A stretch of DNA of 64,000 nucleotides from Paraescarpia echinospica (Eukaryota > Annelida > Polychaeta > Sabellida > Siboglinidae): positions 32,935,918 through 32,999,917 of the forward strand of contig CM034539.1 in NCBI GenBank assembly GCA_020002185.1. Reading direction: 5' to 3'. Positions 36,012-57,989 of this stretch are shown here, piece by piece (position 1 is the stretch's first letter; each line of letters begins with the position of its first letter). The translations under genes were made by a program, and so were the position numbers. The notes under the pieces were generated by a model. It was not told the origin of the DNA. It saw only the letters and a program-made list of their open reading frames with translations, and did not search any database.

Positions 36012-37430
36012 AAAGAGATACTCCCCGAAACCCACTGTGGCTTTAAACCATCTCGAAGAACCACCGATATGATCTCTGCGGCCCTAAAAATTCAGGAAAA
36101 ATGTCGGGAACAAAACTGTGAACTATTCATTGCCTTCATTGATTTGACGAAGGCCTTCGATCTATTAATCGCTAAGCTCTTTGGAAAACCTTGTCCAGGT
36201 TTGGGTGCCCTGCCAACTTCATCACCATCCTGATACTTCTCTGTGATAACGTGAGTGCAACCGTCCTCTTCAATGGGACTGAACCGGAGCCTTTCACCAT
36301 CCGAACAGGGGGCAAGCAAGGATGCGTAATCGCACTGACCATCTTCACTGTCTACATATGTCCCATCCTTTTTCTCGTTCGTGACCGTCTTCTTCATGGC
36401 GTTGAAATTAACTATCGGCTTGTTGGGAGGCTATTCAACTTGAGTTGTCTCAAGGCTAAGACAAAAGTGACGAAGATGTTCAATATGCTGATGACTGTGT
36501 CATCCTTACCCACTCTGCAGAAAAGCTTCAGACTAGCTTAGACCTCTTTACGGAAGCCTACCAAAGTCTAAAACATGCCTTCAACATCATAAAAACCAAG
36601 GTTATCCACCAACCCACTCCAGGTAACAATGAAGGACTCCCGAAATCAAAGTATCAGGAGGAACCCTGGAAGTTGATGAACATTTCCCGTACTTAAGGAG
36701 TCACCTGTCCCAGAAAGCCACCATCGAAGCAGAAATTCAGCATCGAATCTGCTGTGCCAGCACATCCTTCAGTGAATTGCGCCATCGAGTCTTCGATGAC
36801 CACAACCTCAAGAAAGAGACTAAGATGATGGTATACAATGCCGTGCGTGTTACCACTTTACTCTAGCGAAGCTTGGGTCATATATCGTTGTCACCTGAGG
36901 ACCCTGGATAAATTCTATCAACAAAGGAAGATTCTTTGCAATAGATGGGAAGACCGACGCACAGCTCACCTGGAATGGCCACTGTGTCTGAATGCCAGAC
37001 TCCAACCTCCCCCGACAAGTACTGTTCTCCTCGCTGACGCGTGGTTCAAGAATCCACGGTGGTCAGAGGAGGCGATTCAAAGACAGCGAAATATTAAATG
37101 AATAAAAGCCAAATTAACATCAACAATTGGGAGAACATGGCTGCAGATCGTCTAATTAGGCGCCGCAGCACCCACCAGACAACGGTCCAAATGGAGACCG
37201 ACCGCTCGCACCACGAGGTGGAGAAGCGGCACAGGAGAAAGGAGAGGGAGATGCCTCAACGCCTACACGTCTCCCTTCCACACGGAACTTCCTGCCCATA
37301 CTGCAGCAAGGTCTGCAATTCGAGAATCGGCTCCTTAGTCACCGAGGGACCGCAGATGATACCAAGAGTAACACTAGCTCTACTCGAGCAATCACTACCC
37401 ATATCCACCAGCTCGCGCTAAAAACGCACT
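36012..37430 (+). mobile_element. RTE-like LINE, RT to zinc-finger C-terminus, decayed
   Basis: Reads CGFKPSRRTTDMI, QEKCREQNC, IDLTKAFD, KQGCVIA, LKAKTKV, then SSEAWVIYRCHLRTLDKFYQQ and a C-terminal CPYCSKVCNSRIGS finger-like end preceded by WENMAADR. These are typical of the abundant invertebrate LINE annotated near craniofacial-development-protein-2-like sequences (RTE-type). Many stops and frameshifts. The catalytic FADD box is not intact. Confidence 0.75.
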
Positions 37431-37494
37431 GCCTGCTCGGAATGCAATGCTCAAGAACTCAGCCATCAAAGCACGGTTGAATGCACTCATTTGT

Positions 37495-38235
37495 GAGCAG
37501 ATAAGAAGATAATGCTTTATTGTTTCAACTATGGAGTTGAGAAATTTGTCTCGGGTAAGAACAGGCATGACTGCAATATGTACATAAAACCTTTCGATAA
37601 AAACAGCAGATAAATAATAAATAATACATGTATACACATTACTTATTCTAAAACAACAAGGGACACTGTGGCAGCAGGCATCATGAATTAAGTTGTTTAA
37701 TGGACAGTGGCACGAGTGAGTGTTTGTATCTATTAAGCCTGCGAAGAGGAGTTATATAACGTCTGCCAGATGGCAGGAGCTGAAATTCATGTTCATGGCA
37801 GTTCTCATAAATCGAGAAAGCTGTGATTTTAACTGAACAGATAGATTGCCAAACCAAGCAGTAATCCCATAGCGCAGTATGCTTTCAATAATGGAGCGAA
37901 AAAAAGAACAAGTATTTTCTCACCGACACCGAAAACTCCCAGTCTGCGGATAAAGTACAACCGCTAGTGGACATTTAAGCCCACACTGTGAACATGGACA
38001 TTCCATTTAAGCTTGTTATCAAGATGGACACCTAGGTATTTGTACTCACTTACATGGACAATTTCTTCACCATAGATAACAACAGGCAAGTGATCGACAA
38101 CAATACATTTAGTATCAAAAAACGTATCTTGAGTCTTGTTGACATTGAGTTTGGGGTGGCTGTTGTCACACCAATGTACAAAACGTTCAATTTCAGATAT
38201 GTATGTACTGATGTCAGAATCAATCAGATCCTAAG
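37495..38235 (-). mobile_element. LINE 3' half, minus strand, decayed
   Basis: In reverse: WCDNSHPKLNVNKTQ, VSEYKYLGVHLDNKLKWN, RRLGVFGV, ESILRYGITAWFGNL, then LPSGRRYITPLRR and NRYKHSLVPLSIKQLN, the usual C-terminus of CR1/Rex-like LINEs. AATAAAGCA lies near its 3' end (about 37512). Its truncated 5' end at about 38235 abuts the LTGC-motif relic. Confidence 0.7.
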
Positions 38236-38239
38236 TGAC

Positions 38240-39175
38240 GAAGACTTTCCACATAATGTGACGCAAGACCACAGTTTAGTGGTTGCTGAGGACAAGACAA
38301 TATCCACCCAGGTATCCAAGCGATGCAAAACGCCTCCTCTGGATTGTATCTCGACACACGATGAAGCGGACATGGTCAACAATATATCCACCTTGCAAAA
38401 GAAGATCTAGAATCATGAGTTCATGTGGTGTGTGACGACATTGACGAGTTTGCTTAACTACTGTTCTTCTACTCGAGCGAGAATCTCCAGTCCTCCCTGA
38501 CGATGCATTCACCAATCCAATGTCGCTCTTGCACTGACGTGAAGTCACGATCGTACCCAACATATTTGCACTCCACGTTCTAACCGGTTGTGGATCAGAT
38601 GCGGCGACCTACGGATTTGGCAAGACAACAGCAATCAATGGGGCTCGAAAAGGTTACACGCTGGATCAGTTTGGCCAGTCGACGGCAGATATCGTTAAAG
38701 TCACCGAGCAAACGACAGCTTTCATGACCGCGTGCTACCGCGTCAAAACACCATGCCCTTCCACGACGGCGTGCCGCCAGCGGCAGTGGGCGCAGAAGAC
38801 TGGAAAAGCAACAGCGGCACCGAAGTTTTGTAGTTTGCCCTCAATAACTGAAACATTTGAGCAGAACGTTCGCAGAGCACACCACCAGCTTGCTCAATGG
38901 TATAGTGCCCTGAGTGGAGATTCGCCTCCTTTCAATGTACTAGACTATGGATGGGAAGTGGATGACACAAACAGATGCCTAATCCAGCGGAGCATGGAAG
39001 GTGGAGTACCCTACGCTCCTGAACATGTCCTCAAGTTGGTGTGGCTGCGAATCAGAGCGAGCATGTAGAGGTGGGAACTGTAGGTGCAATGGGAGCCAGC
39101 TTGCTTGCACGATGTGGTGCAAGCCACTGTGATGGCGGTCCTGCCTGCTCAAATCCCTTCAACATGTGACACCGG
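38240..39175 (+). pseudogene. transposon-associated LTGC-motif protein, C-terminal relic
   Basis: Continues the family of 32475-32890. Reads NVTQDHSLVVAEDK, HDEADMVNNI, then (after breaks) ALHVLTGCGSDAATYGFGK, FMTACYRVKTPCPST, KFCSLPSITETFEQNVRRAH, VLDYGWEVDDTNRCL and a cysteine-rich end CGCESERACRGGNCRC, ACTMWCK, GGPACSNPFN. Stops and frameshifts (near 38410, 39066, 39128) disable it. The Cys pattern resembles CXC (tesmin-like) clusters. The 5.3-kb gap to the upstream part is filled with LINE fragments. Confidence 0.6.
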
Positions 39176-40537
39176 TGATGCAGACGATCAAATTTTGGAT
39201 AAGAATGACAAGGAAGAGAATGACCAGTTCCTATAAATCAGTTACTCGTTCCTTTGACGAATATCCGAGCTGTGCCTTGGGTCAGATTTAGCTGTACCAC
39301 ACGTCAGCTACACGCATGTACATGTATTTGTAATTTTATGTGGGATGAAGTTGCCAATTGCTGTCATCGATCAGAGTTTTGATCTCTGTACTCCCATACG
39401 AATTGAGTTCACGTGCAAGTATATTATAATCTTTGTAGATCATAATAAATTATTAACGGCACGGATACTTTCAAGAAATACATACATTATACATACACGC
39501 ACACTGATTTCTATCAATATATAATTCTTGTGGCTGAAATATCTATTAGCATGCACAATTTTTATTCATCTCAACCAATTCGTACCATTACCAGAAATAC
39601 AGAGCTTTAGTAGACGCTAGGTTCGTGCCAATCGTCCCCGTTAAATGACATATATAATTGTTTTTGTCGCAGCGCAACGAACTAATTGTTTTTTTGTGGC
39701 AACACGTAGCCAAGTAAAGCATCGCCTGCACATCGTACGATCAGTACACGCGTAAGAGACACATTTAAGTCATATATTCATCGCACGCGCTTACAATAAG
39801 TTTTTTTTATCAGTATTCACTACTACATAAGACATGAGTAATATAATTCTTACTGTTGCTTTGAGATATCGGAATTAGTGGAATATGTTATGTTCATGGT
39901 ATTTAAATTTTTTCTTGAATCCAAAATGAATTAGTTGATGATATAGTAAAACGTTCTATTTCACAGCCATGTACTATCCATATTTTTCTCTAAATATCCA
40001 GTGAAAACAACAGAGTAAATTACATAGTAACACAAATAAAGGTATTTCCTTTTCTTAATTTAGGAGGTTTAGTTACTTGCTTTGAAGAGGACACATTTCG
40101 TCTTTTAAGATTATTAATAAATGTCATAATCAAAAGTGGACAGAAAACTAATGTATATTATGAACATCAACGTAATTTGAATATGGATTTATTATTTAAA
40201 AAATTGCTGTTATTAATATTATCATATTCTCCTTTTATAATATTAATAATTAAACACACAATTAAAACTACTTATATATTTAAAATTAATTTCCATGATT
40301 TTACAAACGTGCTGCTGTGTAGTAGTCAGTTTGTAGAGACAATGTAAGCTCCAACGTAGTAACATAAGTTAGACGAGAAATATTTATTAACTCAGTCTTT
40401 GAAGCATCCGGACATTTAAAGGAACGTCGTATATCTATAATTAGATTATATGCGTCGTTACAGTGACTTTGGTGGCCTTCTGTGCTTTACATAATAAAGA
40501 TGGCTGTAAAATGGTTAAACAACAATAACAAATAAAC
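39176..40537. other. AT-rich region without recognised features
   Basis: No convincing reading frame or repeat family seen. Confidence 0.55.
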
Positions 40538-40750
40538 ATGGTACGAACTACGGTTGCCAGTTGCGCTTATATCAAGTCATGTTATGCCGGTGCGAGCCAT
40601 GGATCCTGTGAAACAGACACGCATAAATGTTGCGTCAGAAGTATTTGCAACGCCGCGTGTAAAAACGTGTCCACCTTAATGTGTCAATGCAAATCGCCAT
40701 TTTACTCTAGAAACAAAATACTCAACCCAAAGAATGACAACCTATTATAG
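40538..40750 (+). CDS. small cysteine-rich open frame (70 aa), uncertain
   Basis: ATG to TAG, 70 residues with ten cysteines between residues 9 and 52 (SCAYIKSC, SCETDTHKCC, CNAACKN, CQCKS). No signal peptide is evident. It may be a disguised EGF-like exon remnant or a chance frame. It abuts the reverse copy of the short repeat found after the F5/8C-EGF pseudogene. Not recognised. Confidence 0.2.
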   Translation: MVRTTVASCAYIKSCYAGASHGSCETDTHKCCVRSICNAACKNVSTLMCQCKSPFYSRNKILNPKNDNLL

Positions 40751-40960
40751 GCGTTTTTATGGTGATTTTGGCGGCTATCTTGGATTTACGTTATCAAGAT
40801 GACCGCCAAACGGTAAAATAACTTCAGAACCGGATTATTTGCCCTCGAAAACATACTTATAGCCGCCAACATCAACATTCTACTGTACTTAGATCAGACG
40901 TTATGACGAAAACCAGATTTTGGTTCTGCGCGGCGGCCATCTTGGATTTAAAAAAATCCA
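40746..40960 (-). mobile_element. short interspersed repeat, MITE-like, copy 2
   Basis: Inverted copy of 31591-31797, with the same AAAAACGCCTATA end (at 40746) and CCAAGATGGCCGCC end (near 40950). Confidence 0.65.
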
Positions 40961-41049
40961 AGCAGGTGGCTGTAATTACATATGGTTAATTGATATTAAT
41001 TATGTGTGGTGCAGAGTCAAAAGGACTGGCACCTGCTTAGCTGTCAACA

Positions 41050-41702
41050 ACTACAATTGACACAGATTTGAACACACGACTAGGCAAAGCAGCAACATAC
41101 TTTGGAAGACTCACGAATTGTGTCTGGTCCAACAAGAGCCACCAAGCCGAAAGTGTGCCATGCTTGTGTTATCCGCATTGTATTGTATGGTTCAAAGACA
41201 TGGAAAATGCACCTCAAACAAGAATGGAAACTCGAAAGGTTTCATCTTTGTTGTCTGAGAAAGATCCTAGGCGTAAAATGAAAGGATAAAATTACAAACG
41301 TTGAGATACATCAGCGCTGCAATTTAACAATACTGAGCAACATCTTCAAACAGAACGGTTAGGGCACGAACAGCGGATGCCCAATGACCGCTTCCAAAAA
41401 ACTCCTCTATGGGGAGTTGAATGAGCACGAACGTCCAGTAGGAATACCCAAACAGAGATTACTGGATGTGGTCGATATATACATCAAAGACTACGGCATC
41501 GACTCCCTACGCTGAGGACGGAGTCACCTAGCGGGCCTGTCCAACTGCGTCGAAGCATGCCGGACGAACAAGGAAGCCAAGCGTGCGAGACGCACAACTT
41601 TGTTATCAGAAATCAAAGCCAACCTACATGATTGTTGCTACGACAAGCAGTGTCTCTAAAAGAAGCTGGCCACTACTACTACTACTACTACTACTACTAG
41701 GT
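41050..41702 (+). mobile_element. RTE-like LINE C-terminal fragment with (CTA)n tail
   Basis: Reads NTRLGKAATYFGRLTNCVWSN, a conserved segment after the RT, then KILGVKxKD-like and ELNEHERPVG in shifted frames. It ends in (CTA)n at 41671-41700, a plausible 3' simple-repeat tail. Confidence 0.65.
41671..41700. repeat. (CTA)n trinucleotide tail
   Basis: About nine CTA triplets at the LINE 3' end. Confidence 0.9.
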
Positions 41703-42059
41703 GCAAAACACCAACAAGTTCCCTTTTGTTTCCCTTTAATTTAACATGAAATTAGCGAATTAGTCTTTACTTTGTTCAAACAATAAGTAATACTTGAATT
41801 TATTCTTAGGCAGGAATTAAACAACTTACCGGTTTGTCTGATGATATTGCCAAAACGACAAACACAATTAGCATTAACGAGCTAGCGTGCCGCAATCAAT
41901 ACTTCGCAGGTTCAGAAATTTACTGGAAATGGGAAGAGCGAACAAAATCAAAAGGATGACGTACTTCCAACTATGTTACAGTACTAATGGAATAACATAT
42001 TTGCTAACTGGTGACATAACAGAATACACACAATGTACAAGTCACCAAATTTAGTTATG

Positions 42060-42150
42060 CCGTGCCATAAAATACGTCACACACACGCACGCATGCACGT
42101 TACACACACGCACAAGCGCGCGCTTACACACGCGCGCGCCCATGTACACA
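42060..42150. repeat. CA/CG alternating repeat
   Basis: Alternating purine-pyrimidine tract with CGCGCGC runs, in the 3' flank of the minus-strand gene. Confidence 0.8.
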
Positions 42151-42505
42151 CATCAACGCGGCTGACAACGGTGTAATCATATATACATTATAAGCGGCAC
42201 CTTAGCCAGTCCATTTTGCTACTGTATATGAACGCGTGTTGCTGAGTGAATGAGTTGCAATTCAATAATGTATTCTGTCTGAATTTTAGTAATACATACA
42301 GATGGTGCAACTGTCCTGTGTAAATTACAAAACCGTTAAATGTTATAAAAGCTTATTATTTGATATGTATTGTGAACACAACGTTTAGGCCATCAGCAGG
42401 TTTCGTGCATTATATACGCACTGCAATACTAAGTAGCACTGTTTTTTTCTTCGATTATCCAAAGTGTGTCCGAGGCGATTTCCATCACCCGACGCCTTTC
42501 AGCTT

Positions 42506-52511
<10,006 letters not shown>

Positions 52512-52576
52512 CCTGTAAATACACACCGCCACTTGTTGCATTGACTATGTGTGCGTTTCCGCCGATGAGTTTGTCT
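52512..52576 (-). CDS. possible upstream exon of gene B, weak
   Basis: In reverse, acceptor TTGTTTACACAG, then DKLIGGNAHIVNATSG and VYLQG, donor GTAGTC. It ends phase 1, matching the FN2 exon start. The donor is poor, the peptide is not recognised and no paralogous exon is visible in the window. Confidence 0.2.
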
Positions 52577-53830
52577 CTGTGTAAACAAAGAAGGATCATT
52601 AGAGTCAGCATCATGCCGATAATTTACTTTATGTTCATATATAATATTTGCAATATAGGAATACTCCAATGTACACAGTTTTAAGAAAAGAACAGACATC
52701 AGTTACCTGTTAGTGTTGATTACATTGAAAATGATAAATACATTATATACAAATATAGAAGAATAACTTCGCATGCCGAACTTAAAGTCGTTTCCCTTGT
52801 TGTTTTATTGGTAACCAGGTAATCATGTGGAATACGTCACGGACGCCTATCACATAACGCGACAATCGACACATCACATTTCCACGCATGCGCGTGTCAG
52901 TTGTTGGGACGTTTCCGCTTCTGCCACTATCCCGCTCCTCGTTAAGTAATTTCTTTGTGGACTGTCGTTTCCTTTTCTGAGCATAACTCAACTTTTGGAG
53001 CATATCTAGCTGTAGGTATCAAAAATAAGAAATTAGTTAGAATACAGTCGCAGTAAACTAAATATACACAACGGTTTAATGCAAACTTTTGTTCTTTACA
53101 AATTATAAAAATGTAACCATAACAGTGGTTTAATACGGGAAACTGAAACAAAGCATTGGGTCTACACATTATACAAATAACTTATCATTGGTGTTGTGAA
53201 TGTTGCAGATGTTTGTGATAAAATAAAGTAATAATATGTAAATGCATTTGTTTAATATTTAATGTTATATGGCAAAAAAACAAGTACCAGTGGAGAAGAA
53301 CGGAGAGGATGTGATACACTATTGTTGTCATGTGCGATAACACGAAAGTGAGTAACTGACAATTGTCTCCTTACGCAAAACAGTTTACATTAAATATATT
53401 CAATCAAACGCTGTTGTTAAACATCATACAACAGACTGATTAATGGACAATTCCAGTCACGATGTTTTGTGTTGAGAAGATTTTAAAAACTCATGCGACT
53501 GTGATTTGAAGCCAATTCCGCATTACATTAGTGTGCCAATAACACCATGACTTTTTTCTATGCAATAGATTAAATAGTTAATTAATTAGGCTAATTAACA
53601 CATAACGCCCATAGCTGCGACAAACCACTATCATTAAGGACTTCCGCTAAAACGGCTCTAACTTTTTTCTCTGATATTTTTCTGGTAAACTGAGAACACC
53701 GCGATCTACCTATTACCAACTTAGACGTGAGTACGTTAACGGAGAACATACTTTTGTTGTTAGCAGAGCGCAGTGATCTTGTCGGTCTTTAAGGACTTGT
53801 GAAGACGCAAGTCGCCATCATTATTTGTAG
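52577..53830. other. unassigned region
   Basis: Minus strand 53003-52782 has an open frame after a fair acceptor (TACCTACAG), basic and not recognised. No other feature. Confidence 0.4.
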
Positions 53831-54110
53831 CGGTAGTGTCCCGTGATTGGGCGAAGGCATCAGCATGTCTCTTCCAGATCTGTCTGGCAAAAACTTACTT
53901 TGAGGGAAACCGCCGCAACCAACTGACGGACGCTCGTGAAAGAAGAAAGAGATTCACAGCGACTGAGCTAGCAGTTGTCCACCACTGTGCCCACTGTGGA
54001 CGACCATGCAAATCCCGCATTGACCTCATCAGCGACATGAGAACATACAATAGATTAGAAATGCAAAATGGTCATCATCTACCAAAGGACATAATAAAAT
54101 AAGAAATGTT
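53831..54110 (+). mobile_element. RTE-like LINE C-terminal fragments
   Basis: 53930-54045 reads RNQLTDARERRKR then CAHCGRPCKSRIDL, the zinc-finger-like C-terminus seen also at 37290. 53831-53890 (TAGTGTCCCGTGATTGGGCG) is a related LINE end, repeated at 54205. Confidence 0.6.
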
Positions 54111-54179
54111 TTTCATATTGGTCATATACTTTTCTAAAAACAGCTGAAATGGTAGTTTAATTCAGAATGCAACTTGGGC

Positions 54180-54370
54180 GTCTTCATCATCATCATCACT
54201 GTGCAGCCGTAGTGTCCCGGGATTTAGGCGAAGGCCTCAGCATATCGTTTCAAAATTTGCCTGTCTTCCGCTATCATCTGGCAGATGGTGCCCTTCCAAT
54301 ACTCGTTTAGTTCATCTCGCTAGCGTTTCGGCGCTCATCCTGTAGATCATTTCCCTTCGAAAGGTGGTGT
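54180..54370 (-). mobile_element. LINE 3' end, minus strand, with (ATC)n tail
   Basis: In reverse it resembles the RNP-RDTTAA C-terminus of LINE proteins followed by a GATGATGATGA tail (54185-54200 on the forward strand reads CATCATCATC). Short and decayed. Confidence 0.5.
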
Positions 54371-54510
54371 TGCGCGATGTCCTTAGGTTACCTCGTAGTC
54401 TACTGATGTTCCCTGCCCAGGTTCACTTCTGTCTTCTGATTTGTTCTATCACATCTATGACCTGTATCTTTTATAGTACCCATATATTTGTTTTTCTCTC
54501 TCGATGTGTG

Positions 54511-55074
54511 ATGTCTCAACATGGGTTTTTAAAAGCGAGGTCATGCTTAACAAATATGTTATGTTTTTTGGAAGACATCACTAGGTGGGTAGATGAGGGA
54601 TCACCAGTAGATATCATCTATTTAGATTTTCAAAAAGCTTTCGACAAAGTACCACATCAAAGATTACTCCTTAAGCTAAAGGCCCATGGCATAGGAAATG
54701 GTATAATAAACTGGATAGAAAAATGGCTGAATGACAGAAGACAACGTGTAGTAGTTGATGGGGAGGCTTCAAACTGGAAATCGGTATTGAGTGGGGTACC
54801 ACAGGGATCAGTACTAGGACCTATATTATTCTTAATATATATCAACGATTTGGACGATGATATAACAAGCAAGGTGTTAAAATTTGCGGATGATACAAAA
54901 GTGTTTAGAAGGATTAAAAGTGATGGAGACAGACAGCATTTACAAGATGATCTTGATAGGTTGATCAAATGGTCTGGAAAGTGGCAAATGCTGTTCAATT
55001 TTGGGAAATGTAAATGCCTCCACACAGGTCATGGGAATGAAGAGGTAAAATATAAAATGGGGGTACTGTTCTAA
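54511..55074 (+). pseudogene. CR1-like LINE RT part (copy 2)
   Basis: Open from HGFLKARSCLTNMLCFLE through FADDTK to the G-run frameshift. Apparent N-terminal residues before 54511 belong to unrelated flanking DNA. Confidence 0.85.
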
Positions 55075-55097
55075 GTACTACTGTAAAAGAAAAGGAC

Positions 55098-55691
55098 TTG
55101 GGGTTAACCATTAGTGCTGATATGAAGGTTTCAGAGCAGTGCGGAATTGCAGCGTCAAAGGGAAATCAAATCCTTGGATTAATTAGGCGAAATATAGCGT
55201 ATAAGGAAAAAGAATTAATAGTACCGCTGTACAAAACAATAGTGAGGCCTCATTTAGAATATTGTATACAAGCATGGAGGCCATATCGCAAGAAGGACAT
55301 AGATATGCTAGAAAGAGTACAGAGGAGAGCAACTAAAATGATACCAAAACTGAGGGATCTTAGTTACGAAATACGCCTAAAAGAATGTGGTTTAACAACA
55401 TTAGAGACCAGGAGATTGAGAGGAGATCACATAGAAGTGTTTAAAATATTGAATGGTTATGAAAATATTGATAGAAACATTTTTTTCTCAGTTAAGAAAA
55501 ATAGAAGGACCAGAGGACATGAAGCTACATTAGTAAAGGAGCAGTGTAGATTAGATATAAGAAAGTTGTCATTCTCACAAAGGACTGTAAATGAATGGAA
55601 CAGATTATCTCCTGATTGTGTTGGTGCTAGTAGCGTGAATATGTTTAAAAATAAAATCGACACACACCTTAAAAAGGCGGGATACATGTAG
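55098..55691 (+). pseudogene. CR1-like LINE C-terminal part (copy 2)
   Basis: 197 codons from GLTISADMKVSEQ to the stop, containing LEYCIQAWRPY and ERVQRRATKM. Continuous here, unlike copy 1 which has two lesions in this part. Confidence 0.85.
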
Positions 55692-56069
55692 ATAAAAAGT
55701 ATTGGACTCTCGATAAGCCAAAAGGCTTCCTTGTCCACCTGCCATCCAGAGTAATTTTCTGGATGGCAATCTTGTTAAATCTTGTTAAATCTTGTTTGAC
55801 ATACTTGTTCCACCTTTGTTTGTGCGGCTGCTAGCTTGTTCTTAGCCTTTTTGGTGAGTGCCCAAGTTTCCCTGCTACATGTCATCGCGGGAAGTGCGCA
55901 TCAGTGGTAAACGTGTCTCTTCAAGCAGGTGACGTTAGTAGACCGGCGCGTTTTCATATATTGTTGTATATGTGATCATAAATATGTTGAACTCAATTCT
56001 ACGAGCAACGTGTAGCCAGTGAAGACCGTACAACACGGACATAGAATGATCTGCTTCACAACATGTATG

Positions 56070-56372
56070 TTCCTAAAACTAAGCTTAGCATTGCCAAAAG
56101 TGCTTTCTCTATTGCTGCGCCCAAAACGTGGTATCAACTCCCTGTCGCTTCAAAATCTTCTGAAACGGCATCCACCTTTAGTAAAAACATTCTCGAGATT
56201 GATTTGTTTGAAATTGCATTCGCACCCTAAACCTTCGGCGGTCCCTTGCTCTAATGACGGCCCTTGTGCGTCCCTGCTCGTGATTTGGCCCAATGATTCT
56301 TGTATGTTGCGCCTCTGAGCGCAGAATCCTGAGGATATAAGTGCTACAGAAGTTTATTATTATTATCACTCC
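56070..56372 (+). mobile_element. L2-type LINE C-terminus and tail
   Basis: Reads SIAKSAFSIAAPKTWYQLP then FSKNILEIDLFEIAF, a LINE C-terminal signature, then CGCCTCTGAGCGCAGAATCC and a TTATTATTAT tail. Confidence 0.65.
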
Positions 56373-56699
56373 GTATACGCCGCGAATTCATTATGACGTT
56401 GACTATGCGGTATTTCGTTGTTCTACGCACAAATCAACTGATTTGATTAATGTGGCGTGGGTGGGATGAGCAACACTAACAATTTGTGTTACCCGTTGCT
56501 TCTCGTTCAGATGTGTGTCCACGTACGTAGACACCGATATTCCGATTTCCGTTATGAACAAAGCCGTAGCGCAATCGTAATCGTCAAATTAAGATTGTAT
56601 GGTTACTTGTCACAAACGCTGCACGATGACTAAAACTAGAACTACTGACGTGCCTTGTTAACAATTGCTGATTTCATTGCGTTGGTTACGTATAGTAAC

Positions 56700-57000
56700 T
56701 CCGCCACTGCCTGATCCCACGTTCAAGCTGAAAAAGTAGGAGGGTTGTGCGTTGGGCTAGCGACCCACCACGTAAAACAGCTCGCTACAGAAACTTCAAC
56801 AAATTCAAACGGTCAAAAAGTCTTGGTTGGCCAACAGGGGCTGAGGCAATAATGCCGCTTATGACGAGCAGGGGTGAACGCAGAAAGGAAGTTTATCACT
56901 GGAGACCTGGAGAAGAACCACTGAAGAAAAAACGAAGCTGACATGGAAGACCTGACATAAATTGTGCTGGCTCCCCCAAGACCGTACTAGCTGATAGAAA
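56700..57000 (+). other. unassigned open frame
   Basis: Forward frame of 64 codons (56747-56941), basic, ending EEPLKKKRS. Possibly a LINE leader. Not recognised. Confidence 0.25.
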
Positions 57001-57029
57001 TTCGTTGACGCCTAATGCTCCAGTGAGAG

Positions 57030-57178
57030 AGAAGAGGATAGGTAATGTAAGGTAAGGTAAGGTAGGGTAAGGTAAGGTAAGACAAAGTAAGACAAGGTAA
57101 GGTAAGGTAAGGTAAGGCAAGACAAGGTAAGGTAAGGTAAGGTAAGGTTAGGTAAGGTAAGGTATAGTAATGCAGGTT
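57030..57178. repeat. (GGTAA)n pentanucleotide repeat
   Basis: About 28 GGTAA units with GACAA variants. Confidence 0.95.
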
Positions 57179-57317
57179 AAGTCGAATGGTAGATTCGATA
57201 CACCGATTTCTAGCCGTCATACATTCCCTGACCAGGTACGTGTGCGGTTATTCTCAGCGCCACTGCTTTCTCAACCATCTTAGACCATTTTGTGAGGTTA
57301 CTCACTGGCCGATGGTT

Positions 57318-57535
57318 GGAGCGCGGCGGCGCAATGTCTAGAGCACCGGAATCGCAATTGAAAGAACCCGGGTTCAAATAGTGTGCTGCTGTGTTGAATC
57401 TAGGCCAAGTTCGTTCACTCTACGTTGCTACAGTTCACTCAGCTGTATGAGTGTGTATCTGGCTGTAGACAGTGGTGGATATTTGTGTACGAAAATTCTT
57501 CGCGCATTATTCCGGCGTGGTTGATTCCTTCGGCG
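57318..57535 (+). mobile_element. tRNA-derived SINE, copy 3, 3'-truncated
   Basis: A-box region GGCGGCGCAATGTC and B-box GGGTTCAAATA (about 57369-57380). The body matches copies at 9343 and 18480 to TTCGCGCATTA and then diverges, without the GCGCTATATAA tail. Confidence 0.75.
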
Positions 57536-57989
57536 AGAACTGCGACGGCTGGGATGAAGTAACTGTTGTGGCTACTATTATTGACTGCAAAATGCAACGT
57601 ATGTCCACCACGGTACGTTGACGAGAGCACGTGTTGAATCTCGTTGAACGGCTGAGGTTGATTTGATGGCGGATCTGACGTAATCTCGTTATTAAAGTGG
57701 ATAATGAAATCATGAACAACAATGGTGGGTACAACGGATCAGGTTGTTCCAAAGGAATACCAACGTTTCTAGAGTAGAAGTTGCCACGTTTTCTTTCACA
57801 TTTCAATGAACCAATACGTAAATTAATTTAAATAAAAGGTTTTGCTGTATTACTGTTATTTGAAACGTCAATTTTACATAGATATCACCAAGATTTACCT
57901 TCCGATAATCATGCATAACAACTGGGAACGTTGTTTATTCTTGATAATTTATAGTTTGTTTATTTAAGTACTCTATTAAAGTTGACACC

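Larger units (their letters stand above)
54511..55795 (+). mobile_element. CR1-like LINE, 5'-truncated, copy 2
   Basis: Highly similar to 3755-5025. Starts inside RT at the HGFLK position and runs through DFQKAFDKVPH, GVPQGSVLGP, FADDTK and the C-terminal tail with a stop at about 55691. It ends in three AAATCTTGTT units. One frameshift near 55060 (one fewer G in a G run than copy 1) breaks it. It lacks copy 1's stop at 4404 and keeps the frame where copy 1 shifts at 3770. Confidence 0.92.

Noticed and set aside
52782..53003. Basic 73-codon minus-strand frame as a 5' exon of gene B
   Set aside because: A fair acceptor precedes it but it ends in a stop and has no usable in-phase donor to the FN2 exon. 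No recognised domain.
56896..57220. Leu/Pro/Thr/Tyr-rich minus-strand frames
   Set aside because: GGTAA pentanucleotide repeat.
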